Source of the DNA: Exobasidium rhododendri
Lineage: Eukaryota > Basidiomycota > Exobasidiomycetes > Exobasidiales > Exobasidiaceae
Direction of reading: 5' to 3'
Length of the DNA: 64,000 bases
NCBI GenBank assembly: GCA_026210745.1
Contig: CP110632.1
Location: forward strand, 372,001-436,000
Positions 35,548 through 46,725 of the stretch are shown here, piece after piece. Made by a program: the position numbers and the translations under genes. Each line of letters begins with the position of its first letter. Within the stretch, counting starts at the first letter, position 1. The notes under the pieces are model-generated. The model ran no database searches. It was not told where the DNA came from and saw only the letters and a list, made by a program, of their open reading frames with translations.

Positions 35548-36613
35548 TGATGACCTTATGTATAGAGAAGCAGGGAGTCCAGAGCTCTACTTTCCGTTCG
35601 TCTCTTCAATGCCGAGCTCGTCTGTTCGAGTAGGCAGGCGTGTTTTTGACTTTGAGATTGATCCGGCGAATAAAGCTCCTGCCGTCGTCGCGAAGAGTAG
35701 AGAGAGAGGAAAAACAAAGAAATGAGACTGGGACGATGCCGAGAGACGAAAGGTAGAAAGTGCAAAGGTCAAGGTAAGTGTGCAACGTAGAGGAGTCAGC
35801 TGTTCTGATGCTGAGGTCGACTCCTATACTGATGTGTCGGAGACAGGCTTTACGGCTTGCTTCGCAGAGTCTGATCAAGAAAGCCGCACCTCTGCTGGGT
35901 GATAATGCTTGATCTCGACTGGGTTTAGCTGGATGAAAAAGGATTCCGATCGACTGCCGCCTCCTTTGGACCTGCGTAGGTACAGCAATTTGCACGCGAC
36001 GGTCATGCACGGGCCGCCCTCTTCTCGTTATTTTCCTTTCGGGCGCGGTCATCAAGCCGTCAAAGAGGGCGATTCGTTCATTCGACGATATAGAAACAGG
36101 GCTGACGTCTTCTCACTGGCATCCAAGGGTCCATGTTCGCATAATCGTCAGTCTCCTCTTCACTCGTTGGGCTATGACTTTGATCGAAGACATTCTCGCT
36201 GTGGGCCTTACTAGAGTGTCACAAAGCATTGTCATGCCTTTCACTCAATTAATCAGTCTTGAAGGATGTTTTAATCACCATCATAGTGTTTATCTTATCT
36301 GCAATGAAGTGCCGCCATGTGGTTGCCGTGCTTTTGCAAGAGTGTCGTGTCTGCATATTATTCTTCACCTGCCAGTCTTAGCGCATGGTTGGTGAGTGAC
36401 ACAGGCTAGAGTGTCGCAAAGTGTAGTAAAGTGCCTTTAGTCGCGCGCACTCAACTTGACGCGCCTCCCTGACGCGAATCACTCAACGAGGAAAAAGTAG
36501 CACTTTCTCACTTTCCTTCTCCAATTTCACTCACTCGCATCCCTCCTCTCTTGCACTGTACTTCTGTCTATCCCCCACACCATCCCTCATTCTTTGATTC
36601 TTACAGACACAGG
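35548..36613. other. Divergent intergenic region between CDC55 and PCNA
   Basis: Holds the upstream regions of both genes. A 16-bp near-perfect direct repeat, ctagagtgtcRcaaag, occurs at 36211-36226 and 36406-36421 (one mismatch). Paired TGACGCG boxes are annotated separately. Several short ORFs around 35600-36200 show no family similarity. Confidence 0.6.
36457..36476 (+). promoter_or_regulatory. Paired TGACGCG boxes, candidate G1/S (MBF-like) sites
   Basis: TGACGCG occurs at 36457-36463 and again at 36470-36476, about 140-155 bp before the PCNA start codon, with a TCGCGCGC just upstream at 36441-36448. The core ACGCG matches the yeast MCB element bound by MBF, which drives S-phase genes such as PCNA. 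Function is inferred from position and core only. Confidence 0.55.
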
Positions 36614-37822
36614 ATGCTCGAAGCACGTCTCAACCAAGCCGCGGTGGTGAGTCTCTTTTGTGACTCATCTTTACTCTGCACTGGATCGTAGCAGTCATGC
36701 TGACAAACTTATCCGAATCGTCGTCGTTCTACACTAATACAGCTCAAGAAGGTTCTCGATGGTGCGTATTCCCGGCGTAGGACTATGTCTTTCTCGCATA
36801 TGCTTTCTAATGCGGCTATATCAACATCTTCCCTTATTTGCAGCTGTTCGAGAGCTGGTCACTGATGCCAACTTCGATTGCAGTGAAGAAGGCATCGTGA
36901 GTGACAAACGCTGTCCCGCCTGAAAGGACATTCACATGCAGGTGCTGATATAGCCACTCTCTTTTGACAGCGCATGCAAGCCATGGATAATTCTCACGTC
37001 GCCCTATCGTCTGTAGAGCTGCGATGCGAGGGTTTTGACCCTTATCGATGCGATCGACCTATGAGCATCGGCATCAGTCTTGCGGCCTTGAATAAGATTG
37101 TAAAGACTGCAGGCAACGAAGATATTCTTACCATCAAGAAAGACGACAATGGTGATAGTCTTGGACTGATCTTCGAGGGCAGCAAGACCGATCGAGTCGC
37201 TGAATACGACATGAAATTGATGGACATCGATAGTGAACACTTGGGTATTCCCGACACGCAATATGATGCCGTTGTGCGAATGTCTTCGGGTGAATTTGCT
37301 CGCATTACAAGAGACCTGGCCAACGTAGCTGACACAGTCAAGATTGAAGTGACAAAGGAAGGTGTCAGCTTCAGCTCTGAAGGAGAAATCGGAAATGCAA
37401 AATTGACACTAAAGCAAGGTAGCGGTTCAGCAGCCGTCGTCGACGACGAAGAGGAAGATGAAGATGACGAAAAGCCAAAGAACAAGAAGAGAAAGGCAGC
37501 AGCTGGTGGGGCTAGCAGTGGAGATGAAGTCGTGCCAGTTCGCATTCAATTGCAACAAAGCGTCAGCCTCACTTTCAGCTTGAAATACCTATCCAACTTT
37601 GCAAAGGCTGCACCACTCTGCAAGGAAGTCGCTCTTCACATGAGCAACGAAGTTCCCTTATTGGTGAGTAGACAACCATGAACAAGGTCGCGGTGTCGAG
37701 TAGTCACGCACGGCTAAACACATTTCTATTTCTACCGCTTTCCACAGTGTGAATTCGCCTTTGACAATGGTCATGTACGATTCTACTTGGCTCCCAAATT
37801 GAGCGATGGGGACGACGAGTAG
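36614..37822 (+). CDS. POL30: PCNA, DNA sliding clamp, with charged insertion
   Basis: Five exons: 36614-36646, 36743-36761 (a 19-nt microexon), 36844-36896, 36971-37663 and 37748-37822, giving 290 aa against about 258-261 in most PCNAs. Family blocks are MLEARLNQAAVLKKVLDAV, SHVALSSVELRCEGFDPYRC, the interdomain loop ending in GIPDTQYDAVVRMSSGEFAR, and the C-terminal YLAPKLSDGDD. The conserved SUMO/ubiquitin-site lysine lies in EVTKEGVSFSS. The extra residues fall at about 190-220, in the P-loop region of domain 2. They read as an acidic run (DDEEEDEDDE) followed by a basic NLS-like KPKNKKRK and Gly/Ser/Ala, and this insertion is within one continuous exon. PCNA tethers DNA polymerases and repair factors in the nucleus. 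Confidence 0.97.
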
Positions 37823-39032
37823 AGGGAGGGCGGACTAAACAAAGGAAGAAGCAGTCTGTACACCTTGTTTCCTTTCTTTTCCTTTCCCCCCCCCGTTCCG
37901 CCTGTATGCTCTCCCACATTTTCCTTGTCGCTCTTCCACACCCCAATGTAGTATCATTCAAGCCAGTGTGTCTGACTTCCGGTGTGTCGTGTGTGTGTGT
38001 GTGTCAGTCATTGTTAGGGGTCGTCTACGCTCTTGCGCATTTGCGTCAACTGCACCCGATTTATTCGGTGGCTGGACTTCCGCCGACGAAGGATTCGCGT
38101 CTTCGCCGAGAGGGAACGAAGAGAGGTCTACCACCCTCGTTGGACGCATTAGAAGGGCCCCTAAGACGGACGAGTCCATGGCTGAGGGTGCTGCGTGTCG
38201 CATGCTTCTTCCAAAAGACCTCATACGAGAAGAAGATGATTCCCCATTTACCCCCTGCAACTCACATCCTTGACAAGGCCACCCCTTGATTTCACCATGT
38301 CTCTGCACTAATCGCCTCCGAAGAGGGGAAAAAAGGAAAAAGGAAATTCAAGACTAGCGAAGTCCTGTTGAATTCGCAACGTTGTAACTTCTAAATAAAG
38401 ATTAGGAAAAAAAAACAGCAATCAAATAATAAACGAACGGCTGCTATTGGTTGTAAGAAAGGTAAAGCAACACACCTCCCAATTCCTTAATCCCTCGCTC
38501 ACCTTCTCGACACGCCTTCTTCCATTCCTCTACCCATTCACGACTCTTCCTCTTTGCGCCATTGGCATCTTCCCCTTTCACATCGGTTCGAAGGGGGTTG
38601 CGTAATCTCTTGACCATCGTGGAAGTACGCCGACGCTCAGCCTCCTCACTCGGAAAGCACGAGCATCCCCCACAACATACCACCAGAACCCGTAGACGGC
38701 GCGGGGGCTGGCAGCTTTGGTCCTCTCGCCAGTTTTTCTCTTTCTACGGCAAGGCGTCTCATCTACCGACTTTGACAAGCAGTATTAATCCCAACCTCAG
38801 AGAAAAGATAGAGTCAAGTCTGCCTCGTTTTTGCGCCCCACACTTCTTAATCTGACGTGGTCGAGACGCTTGTTTGAGATTACGAAAGTTCGGCCAAACA
38901 CTCCGTATTTCTTTCAGCTGAACGGAGTCCTAAAAATCGCCCATCAAAGAATAGTAGGCATCATAGACCGTAGATCAGCGAAGACCTCTAGTCCCTGGCT
39001 CGATTGGCGAATACACCTCTGAGAGCTAGGCA
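37823..39032. other. Intergenic spacer with one weak ORF
   Basis: 3' flank of PCNA and upstream region of the DUF3405 gene. Contains a short GT repeat near 37990-38004. The only gene candidate is the weak minus-strand ORF at 38444-38617. Confidence 0.5.
38444..38617 (-). CDS. Possible small basic protein, doubtful
   Basis: From the ATG at 38617 the frame encodes 57 aa: MVKRLRNPLRTDVKGEDANG, a charged KRKSREWVEEWKK segment, and a short hydrophobic end LGGVLLYLSYNQ. The charge pattern and amphipathic helix look more protein-like than most short ORFs here. However, I see no homologous family, and a GTGAGC inside the frame could be a splice donor leading elsewhere. It may be the last exon of a longer gene. 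Kept only as a candidate. Confidence 0.25.
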   Translation of the reverse strand: MVKRLRNPLRTDVKGEDANGAKRKSREWVEEWKKACREGERGIKELGGVLLYLSYNQ

Positions 39033-41548
39033 ATGACGTCGGAGAAGGGAGGCAGCAATTATCTTTCACCTTCATCTATGTCACCAACCTCTTCAGCCTC
39101 GAGTAGCGGTAATCATCCACCACCGCCATATCGCTTTCATCAACTACCCCATACTCCAACATCCTCAAGACCATCTTCACGATCCAATAGCCCCCCTCAT
39201 GGCGGTAGTCTACCAAGTTTAGGTCTTGGAAGCAGCAGCAGCAGCACTGGAACTCCTGGTACTTTTGTCATCAACTTGGGAAAGTACGGTGGATACTACA
39301 TCTTTCGCATCCCCGTGACGATGCAGAGGGTACTCGGAATACTTTTGAGGAGGTGGAAGACTGTCATCTTTGTCCTCTTCTTTGGCACTCTGGCAGCATT
39401 TGGCATGTTTGGAGCGATGTGGACAGAGTGGAGAGAGATGACGTACTACAGGTGAGTGTTCAGGTCTGATTAGGAGAGCGACGGACACCTTCTCACCCCT
39501 TCTCCCTTCCCTTCCTCTCTCAACGCTTCCTCAGAGTCGACCCATATCCAGTCGTTTCACAGCAGAAGCCGGTGCAGGACTCATTCTCATCCGCGCCGAC
39601 AATGAACAAGCCAGAAGGAACAAAGAAAAAGTTCGATCAATGTCCTGGACCTAAAAAGGGAGGAAGCGTCATTCCCATTGCACCAACGCAATGGTTCGAA
39701 ACTCCCGAAACACATCCGATTCCCCTAGTTGGGGATTACAAGCTGGTAGGATTGGATCCTACACGCTGCACGACATACAGAGGCCGATACGGAATGTACT
39801 CGGACGAGGCGCTGGGGATTACCTATAGAGCGGACGTTGACGAGGAAAACGAGGACAAGCGGAGGGCAAAAGAGGCCATGTACGATGGCGATCCTGACAA
39901 CTTGCGGCCAGTATATTCGTACAAGGGTGCAGCAGCTCAATCGAGTGCAGCGTCAGCAGCTTCGGCAGCGGCAGCAACAGCAGAAGCGTCGTCGTCGACA
40001 TCATCGAAATCCGGAAAGCCTGCCGCACCTCCACAAACAAAAGTGCCTGCCTTTAACAACACAGACTCCCTGTTTGGGCCAAGAAAGCCTGCAAATATGA
40101 ACGAAGGAGACTGGGAAAGATTTCTGCGCGATCGAATGTGGCGAGCAAACATGAGATCGGAAGAGCTAGGACCGGAAAGTTACCCAGATTGGAGAGGCTT
40201 GATGGATGCTTGTTTCGATCAACGGGAGAGGGAGAGGGGGAGAGCAGGAGGCGTAGATCCGTTTGATCCTACCAGTCAACCGATCGCTGAAGTGATTGAA
40301 AAGGAACAACAAGAGGAGGAAGTGATCGCGCCAAAGTTCAAGACGAACCCAGAGTCAAAGAGGACGGCGCTCGTCATGCGAAGTTACGAAGGCTACGTGT
40401 GGCGAGAAGACGACGTCCTCAATCTGCGTGCTCTGATCACAGAGCTGTCGTTGAACAACCCGGCGACGCCGTACGATGTCCGTATCCTCGTCGAAGTGCA
40501 TGGTCGCCATCTGTCCGTCTTTACCTCGGAGTGGGATCGACTGAACGTTTTGCGGTCGAGCGTGCCACGAGAGTTTTGGGGCCTGGTAGAGCTCTGGACG
40601 GAGGATGAAATGTGTGCTCTTTATCCTGGTCTGCCGGGAAAATTCCTGAACAGGATGATTGCGCAAAGCTCGTATCGATCCTGCTTGATGCCTTTGCAAA
40701 AGTTCTATTTGGACCATCAGGAGTACGACTTCATCTATAACTGGGAAATGGACGTACGCTTCATTGGAAACTATCGCGATTTCTTCGAAGGGATCGAAGA
40801 GTACGCTCGAAAGGAGCCATTGGTGGTCGGCCTAGACAAGTACGATACCTGGTTCGTCAAGAATGTGACAGTCTCAGAGGACAATTGGGCGAACAACACC
40901 AGCATGGTCGATGGACGCGGACAGGAAGCGGACTTGATCACATTGGGACCCATCTTCGACCCTCGAGGTTCAGGCTGGTACTGGGAGTACGATGTGCAGA
41001 ACTATCCCCAGGGACAAGCGACGCATCGAAGAGCGTCGATTGGAACGAACATGAGAATGTCGAGGTCCTTGCTGGACGCTATGAACGTAGTAAATGCAGA
41101 GGCGAAAAAGTCTCTTCACTGTGAAGCGTGGCCGACGACGTTGGTGCTTCATTCGCAGCTACCGACCTCACACGATCACAGCTTCTATCCAGAGGCAGGT
41201 TTCACTTACAATCTACCTCTACCTTTCAAAGGTGTCTATGCCCCTCATCCAGTCTTCTTCCGTCACTACTGGGATGCAGAAATACTGCACGCAAGGATCA
41301 ATCGACCGGACTTCTACAAGAAGGTGAATGAAAAGGTCATGAGAGACAGTGCATTCTACTACGATGGAGCGCACGCCAAAGAGATGTACATGGGATGGAA
41401 AGATCGAGATGATGTCTGTCGCGCGCCTGTCTTGCTTCATCCGATCAAGAGAGTGGTGAGTGGAACGGGCAGGCAGAGACTACCACAGCTGTTGACTAAT
41501 ATTGTCTCCCTCCCTCTCTTCTTGTCTCTCTCCGCTCTATAGGACTGA
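39033..41548 (+). CDS. DUF3405 family glycosyltransferase-like type II membrane protein
   Basis: Three exons, 39033-39451, 39535-41455 and 41543-41548, giving about 781 aa. The last exon encodes only Asp and the stop codon. A Ser/Pro-rich cytosolic N-terminus is followed by one membrane span at about 110-130 (VIFVLFFGTLAAFGMFGAMW), typical of Golgi type II enzymes. The lumenal part carries the DUF3405 block KRTALVMRSYEGYVWREDDV, then NLRALITELSL, FYLDHQEYDFIYNWEMDVRF and a GLDKYDTWF region. DUF3405 proteins are widespread in fungi and thought to be glycosyltransferase-like; substrates are not established. Ala/Ser-rich and Gln/Glu-rich insertions precede the domain. It is convergent with PMT4, another secretory-pathway glycosylation gene. 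Confidence 0.85.
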
Positions 41549-42425
41549 GAGAGGACTAAGGATAGAATATCACCCTGCATGCATGGCTTCTTCCACCTCG
41601 CTCACTCTCTCTCTCTCTTCTCTATACGCAAACTCATAACCCCAGTCGACTTTTTCTTCTTCAAAATCGATATCCAGCACGCCCACTCACGAGTCTTTCC
41701 TGACATTCATCACATCTGTGCATCCTTCCTGTAAAAACGAAATCACCCCCTCTTGTCACAGCAAAATCTCGTCTTCGAGCTAACCCTCTTCTCGCTTTGG
41801 CACCACGGACAGTCGCAAAGTTGTATCTCCATCCTTCTCGATCTTTTTAGAATATTTCCCTCTTCACGTTTTCTTCTTCTTATCCACCTTAGCCTAAGTA
41901 GAGTGTAGAGACGAACAAGTACTGCCTCCCCCCTTATCCTGAAAGATTGCTCTCTTCATCATCAAAGTTCGTACCTCACTCACACATGCTCTTTACAATC
42001 TCCTTTATAATCTCTTTCGTGTCTTCTCATTGATCTCACCTCTTGTGTCTATCCTCTACTGACACTCCTGACCTATGCACACGACCACACATCCTCGTTT
42101 CTTTCATACACTAACACGATAAAACGGAACACAATACCAAGAGCCTTCTTGCAGCATCTCACGTTTTACCGTCTGCTCCTTTTTTTCCCTTGTGTCCTCT
42201 CTGTTTTCTTCTGTGTGGGAGTATGAAGGTGACACTGATCACCATGTATATATATGTTGACTGCGACATCTCAGGTTACAGATACACATTTGAAGTAGGA
42301 GTAGCTAGAGACGCTTTTTTGGAGTGGTAGATGAGTCGAGCAAGGTAGGAGACTACGATACGAAATGAATACTACTTATGATGATGATGAGAATGTGACG
42401 ACAAAAGGTGCGAAGATGACCCACA
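41549..42425. other. Convergent 3' regions, pyrimidine-rich
   Basis: Spacer between the stop codons of the DUF3405 gene and PMT4. It is strongly T/C-rich on the plus strand (CT runs near 41600-41625), consistent with 3' untranslated regions. No ORF or RNA gene was recognised. Confidence 0.6.
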
Positions 42426-45147
42426 TCACTTTGCAAAGTGCAATGACCACTGCAGCCATTTCCTTGCTTCTACTTCATCAGGGTTCAGGCCAGGTATGCC
42501 GTACGTCAACGGTGCCAGATGCCAGAACACAACGACTGTCAATCCTACAACGACACCACAAGCCATCTTCACCCCGAGCGGCACGGTGTTGTATCTCTTG
42601 CTGACATACTTGGGAGCCAATAGTAAGGGTCCTGCTCGACTGACTGGATAGTCGATCGTCTCACTTCCAATGAAGTTCAAGACACTGCCTGCAACCAAGC
42701 AACCACAAACGTGGGCCGGAAGGTAGTGATGGATGAAAAGCTGTCGATTCATCAGATAGAAGGGCAAGTAGTGCCATGCCCATGCTACCAGGAAGAATCC
42801 GGTGGAATTTACTAGACGCTTTCGGATGTACCTGTCAATCGGGTAGAAGCCTCTCCTCCTTGCTAGTGTGTCGGCTGCCAAGATGCCTACCAAGACGGAG
42901 ATACTCAGGATGGCAGTCCACCAACTTGCAACGTTTCCTACCATGTAAATCTGTCGCAAGGTATCGTTCTCTGTCCAGAAGGATATTCCGGTCAGACTAA
43001 ACGGCCAATTGAGAGGAGTAGAAGCATAGGGATGCGATTGAGTTAGATGAGCATTCTGTTGCAGCATCTGTAGTTGCAATTCGATGAATTTCTTGAAGAA
43101 GTTCATCGTGGTGATCTTTCGTGGTGGTAGAGGTTTCACTCTTTCTTCGTAGTCGTCTGCCTCTGGATTGGGATACAGATCGTCCACAAACCAGATTGCC
43201 GTCTTCTCCAACGCATTCTTGTGGCCATTGATCTCCTGTTGAGCGTAACCCCAGTCAGGCAGCGGTGTTTCAGTGTGGGTCCACATGCTCACTCGCGTAT
43301 TCACATGGACCAGTCGGAACCAGGTGCTCTTTGACTTGGCAATCTTACGGCTAGAGTCCTTTACGTTGTCGATCGTGAGCTCAAAGAGTGTCTCGTTCTG
43401 TCGACTAGTGTCATTGGCAGGCCATGTTGTGAATTCTTCATTGGTGGCCATGAGAGGGGACGCGACATCGTGAGCCATGAGGTAAGAGTCCGAATTGACG
43501 TGGAGCAGTCGCATGTAGTTCTTGTGTCGGATCTCCTTCTCTGTCGGTGCCTCTTCCTCGTCGTCAAAGGGGGGGACTAGCTGCCAGACATTGTTGGTGT
43601 CGTTGAAAGGGTAGCCAGTGACCTGCTGCCCTTGACTGGAGATACGACCATCGTCATACTTCAACGGGTACTTGTCCAAGTGAGAGTGCAGGTAGGCATC
43701 CGTCCCCTTGTGTTTCAGCGTGACCTTATCGTACCAGTGAAGATTTCTAGCTTGGGCTAGCATGGGATTGCCCTGCAATGTTTGCTGGAATTGTGAGCTC
43801 ATGAAAGCATCGCCAGTCCCGCTCTTGGTGAGGATGGCAAAGTGGACCCAAAACCAGAACAAGTAGACGATGGCAGGAATTACGATGAGACCTATCGCAC
43901 GAGCAAAGAAGTGCTTCCAGACATGCTCCTGTACACGATGAGAGATTGGCCAGCATTAGCATGTGAGGGACGAGACTTTGTAAGGAATCCTATGTACACT
44001 CACGATAGTAAGACCCCTCTTGATGTCGAGCAGATTCCATAGGTCCATGCCTACCGCTGTTCCAACTGTCATGAACGTGAGCAGCCCTACCATTTTGCAG
44101 CTCATCGTCATGGATAGACTGACACCCGTCGCGATCATCCAGGCCCACCATCTGGTCGAGAATTCGTTGTACCTCTGCTTGTAGAACATGATGTAGGTGT
44201 AAAGGCTGAGGATCATGAAGAGCACCAAGGTAGCATCCAATAGAATCAATCGATCCTGAGCAATGTGACCGTTGTCTGCAAGAGGAGACATTGTAGTGAG
44301 AATGGTGGACGAGGAGGTCTTAGTCACTTTTCCACACTCACCAAAAGCAAGAAGACAAGCGCTCATCGCCGCTATGGTAGGAGCGTGGCCAGTCTCACGC
44401 ATGATGGCGTACACGATCGGAATCTGAAGGCTTCCTAATATGGCAGGCAAAGCTCTCATCTTGATGTAGGGCACTCCAGCTTCAGTGTAGCTGTCCCCGA
44501 TGTTTTCAAAGTCGAAGTCTCCCTTGAAGCCTGCCAAATATCCTGCAAGCTGCAGAGGGAGTGAGACGTTAGGCGGGGCAGGGAACGGAGCGTTCCAATC
44601 AAAATCTGCTCACAGCATGGAGGATCTTTGCAAAGGGAGGATGGACGTCGAAGAAGTACTGGAAGATCACCAGACTTTCAGCATTTATATGGAGTACGGG
44701 GAAGCTCACGCTACTCACCTCTCTACGTAAGTAGTAGGCAGCAAATTTGCCAAAGTGGACCTCATCAAAGACGACTTGATCAGGGTGCCTGCGAATCTCG
44801 TTCAGTATCACCGCTGAGGAATTCACGGCCTCTACTTAAAACCTATACCCACCATATCATGTAGAACCTCAATGCAAGAGCCAGCATCGTCACAACAGTC
44901 AGAATAGCCCCGTCCTTCTTCCAGCTCATACAAGTCGACGGGGTTGGCGACCCAATCAGCACCTGCAGAAGCAAAAGTCAGCTCTTTCATTCCAGCAACA
45001 CGACCACGAATCATCTTCTCTGACACTCACCTTTTCGTTGTGGACATCCAGCACTACTTTGTCGTGCAATTGAGCTCTTCCATTGAAGGGGGCTGCCGCT
45101 AGGCCTTTCCGAGGTCGAGCCTTTGTCTGGTTGATTTCGACGCTCAT
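42426..45147 (-). CDS. PMT4: Protein O-mannosyltransferase, PMT4 subfamily
   Basis: Seven exons on the minus strand: 45147-45031, 44962-44853, 44788-44719, 44658-44614, 44549-44342, 44275-44004 and 43928-42426, giving about 774 aa (yeast Pmt4 is 762). It transfers mannose from dolichyl-phosphate mannose to Ser/Thr of proteins in the ER lumen. Visible marks are the catalytic-loop motif [34 protein letters not shown], and the membrane-rich N-terminal half. The block [16 protein letters not shown] is typical of PMT4 rather than PMT1/2. Three MIR repeats follow, and several C-terminal spans end in [12 protein letters not shown]. Exons 2-4 are short and defined by matching conserved sequence across junctions. 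It diverges from RVS161. Confidence 0.95.
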
Positions 45148-45609
45148 TGGTGGACCCTCGCTTTCGTGACTCCTTGGCCTTTCTGAGGCTGGCAATCGTC
45201 TGGCTCCAATGTCCGCCGTCTATTCGCAAGAGGGAGTGGTTGCCGATCGATTTCGAAGACAACGCAATTGTACAGCGAGAAGATCACAGACTACCCCCAG
45301 CAGATACGTACCCTAGTGGTGTTAATCTTTCTGGACATGTGTGCCTGTCGGGACGCGCCTTAGAGAGTGATAATCTTTAATAAACCACGCTCTATTGAGG
45401 CGATTGGCTGTGCGAGCGAGGGCCGGGAAAATCATCCGACCGCGTGGGCTTTTGAGTTGATCACGGAGGGGGGGATGCCAAGGTTGATTGTCGACCTCCG
45501 CTTTCAGACCACACCTCACTTGACGCTCGCTACCTTTGCACTCCTTCCTTGATTAATAGCGCCTACTCGTCCCCCCCTCTTCCCCTCTCATTCCATACAT
45601 ACCAGCATC
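45148..45609. other. Divergent promoter region between PMT4 and RVS161
   Basis: 462 bp upstream of both genes. Overlapping short ORFs are read in it but none is convincing. Confidence 0.6.
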
Positions 45610-46591
45610 ATGTCTTGGGGTGGCTTCAAAAAGTCGATCAATCGGGCGGGGACCTCGATTATGCAGAAGACGGGTCAGGTAGACAAGACTGTTGATTCTG
45701 AGTTCCAAGATGAAGTGGCTCGTTACAAGCAGCTAGAAAAGGAGACACAAAACCTCCAAAAGGAAGCAAAGGGGTATCTAGACGCTATTCGATGTGAGTA
45801 CAATCCTGAATCCCCCACCCGATGTAGACTATAAGACGAAAAGTTAAAGTAAGACTAATGTAACCTCTGATTCTGGCACTCTTCGGTGGAACAGCTCTGG
45901 CGTCTGCTCAATCCCGAATTGCAGAAACAATTGATGGATTTTATAATGACTCTTCCGAAGCAGCGATGGCAGCCAATGCTTATAAACGAGCAGTAGATGA
46001 GTTGGATACAAAGACAGCAAGAGAATTGGATGCGCCGTATCGCGCAACAGTCCTAGAGCCAATCGGAAAGCTCTGTAGCTACTTTCCAGAAATCAATAAG
46101 ACCATCGATAAGAGGAATAAGAAGGTGTGTATTGGAGAGTTCACTTGATGAACAGCTGCTCGGGTGACTCAGTCTCACTTTCTCTTCTCTCTTGCTTTTG
46201 TTTTGTGACACAGCTCCTCGATTATGATGCCGCCAGGACAAAACACAGAAAATTGATCGATAAGCCGTCCGACGATCCTTCTAAGCTGCCTCGAGCTGAA
46301 AAGGAACTTGAGGATGCCAAACTTATTTTTGAAGCATTGAACAGTCAGCTTATTGAAGAACTACCTCAGTTGATCGACATGCGTATCCCTTACTTGGATC
46401 CCAGCTTTGAAGCAATGGTTCGAATGCAGGCAAAATTCGCAGAGGAAGGGTACGAAAAGATGGGAGGAGTTCAAAGGTACTTTGCCGAAAGTGTGCGGGA
46501 TGAGTACGCCGATGGTCAATTGGATGCCCAAGTGGAAGGAGTCCTGCAAGAGATGAAGGAATTGTCCATCTGTGCTATGGCGGAGAAGTAG
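45610..46591 (+). CDS. RVS161: BAR-domain amphiphysin-like protein Rvs161/Hob3
   Basis: Three exons, 45610-45793, 45895-46124 and 46214-46591, giving 263 aa (yeast Rvs161 is 265, Hob3 264). It begins MSWGGFKKSINRAGTSIMQK with the membrane-inserting basic amphipathic start. KTVDSEFQDEVARYKQLEKE, LEPIGKLCSYFPEINKTIDK, LLDYDAARTKHRKLIDKPSD and ELPQLIDMRIPYLDPSFEAM follow. The BAR domain spans almost the whole protein and there is no SH3, which separates it from Rvs167. Rvs161 dimerises with Rvs167 and bends membranes at endocytic sites. It is convergent with the CCCH gene, 134 bp apart. Confidence 0.96.
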
Positions 46592-46725
46592 TATCGTAAA
46601 AAACCAAAGCACGCTTGCATTCTTTCCTCTTTCCTTTACTGTCAGCATATTGTGATATTGCAATAGAGATATGAAATGAATTTGCTACTGTACAGAATGC
46701 TGGGTGGTGGGCAGCTCATGTTGCT

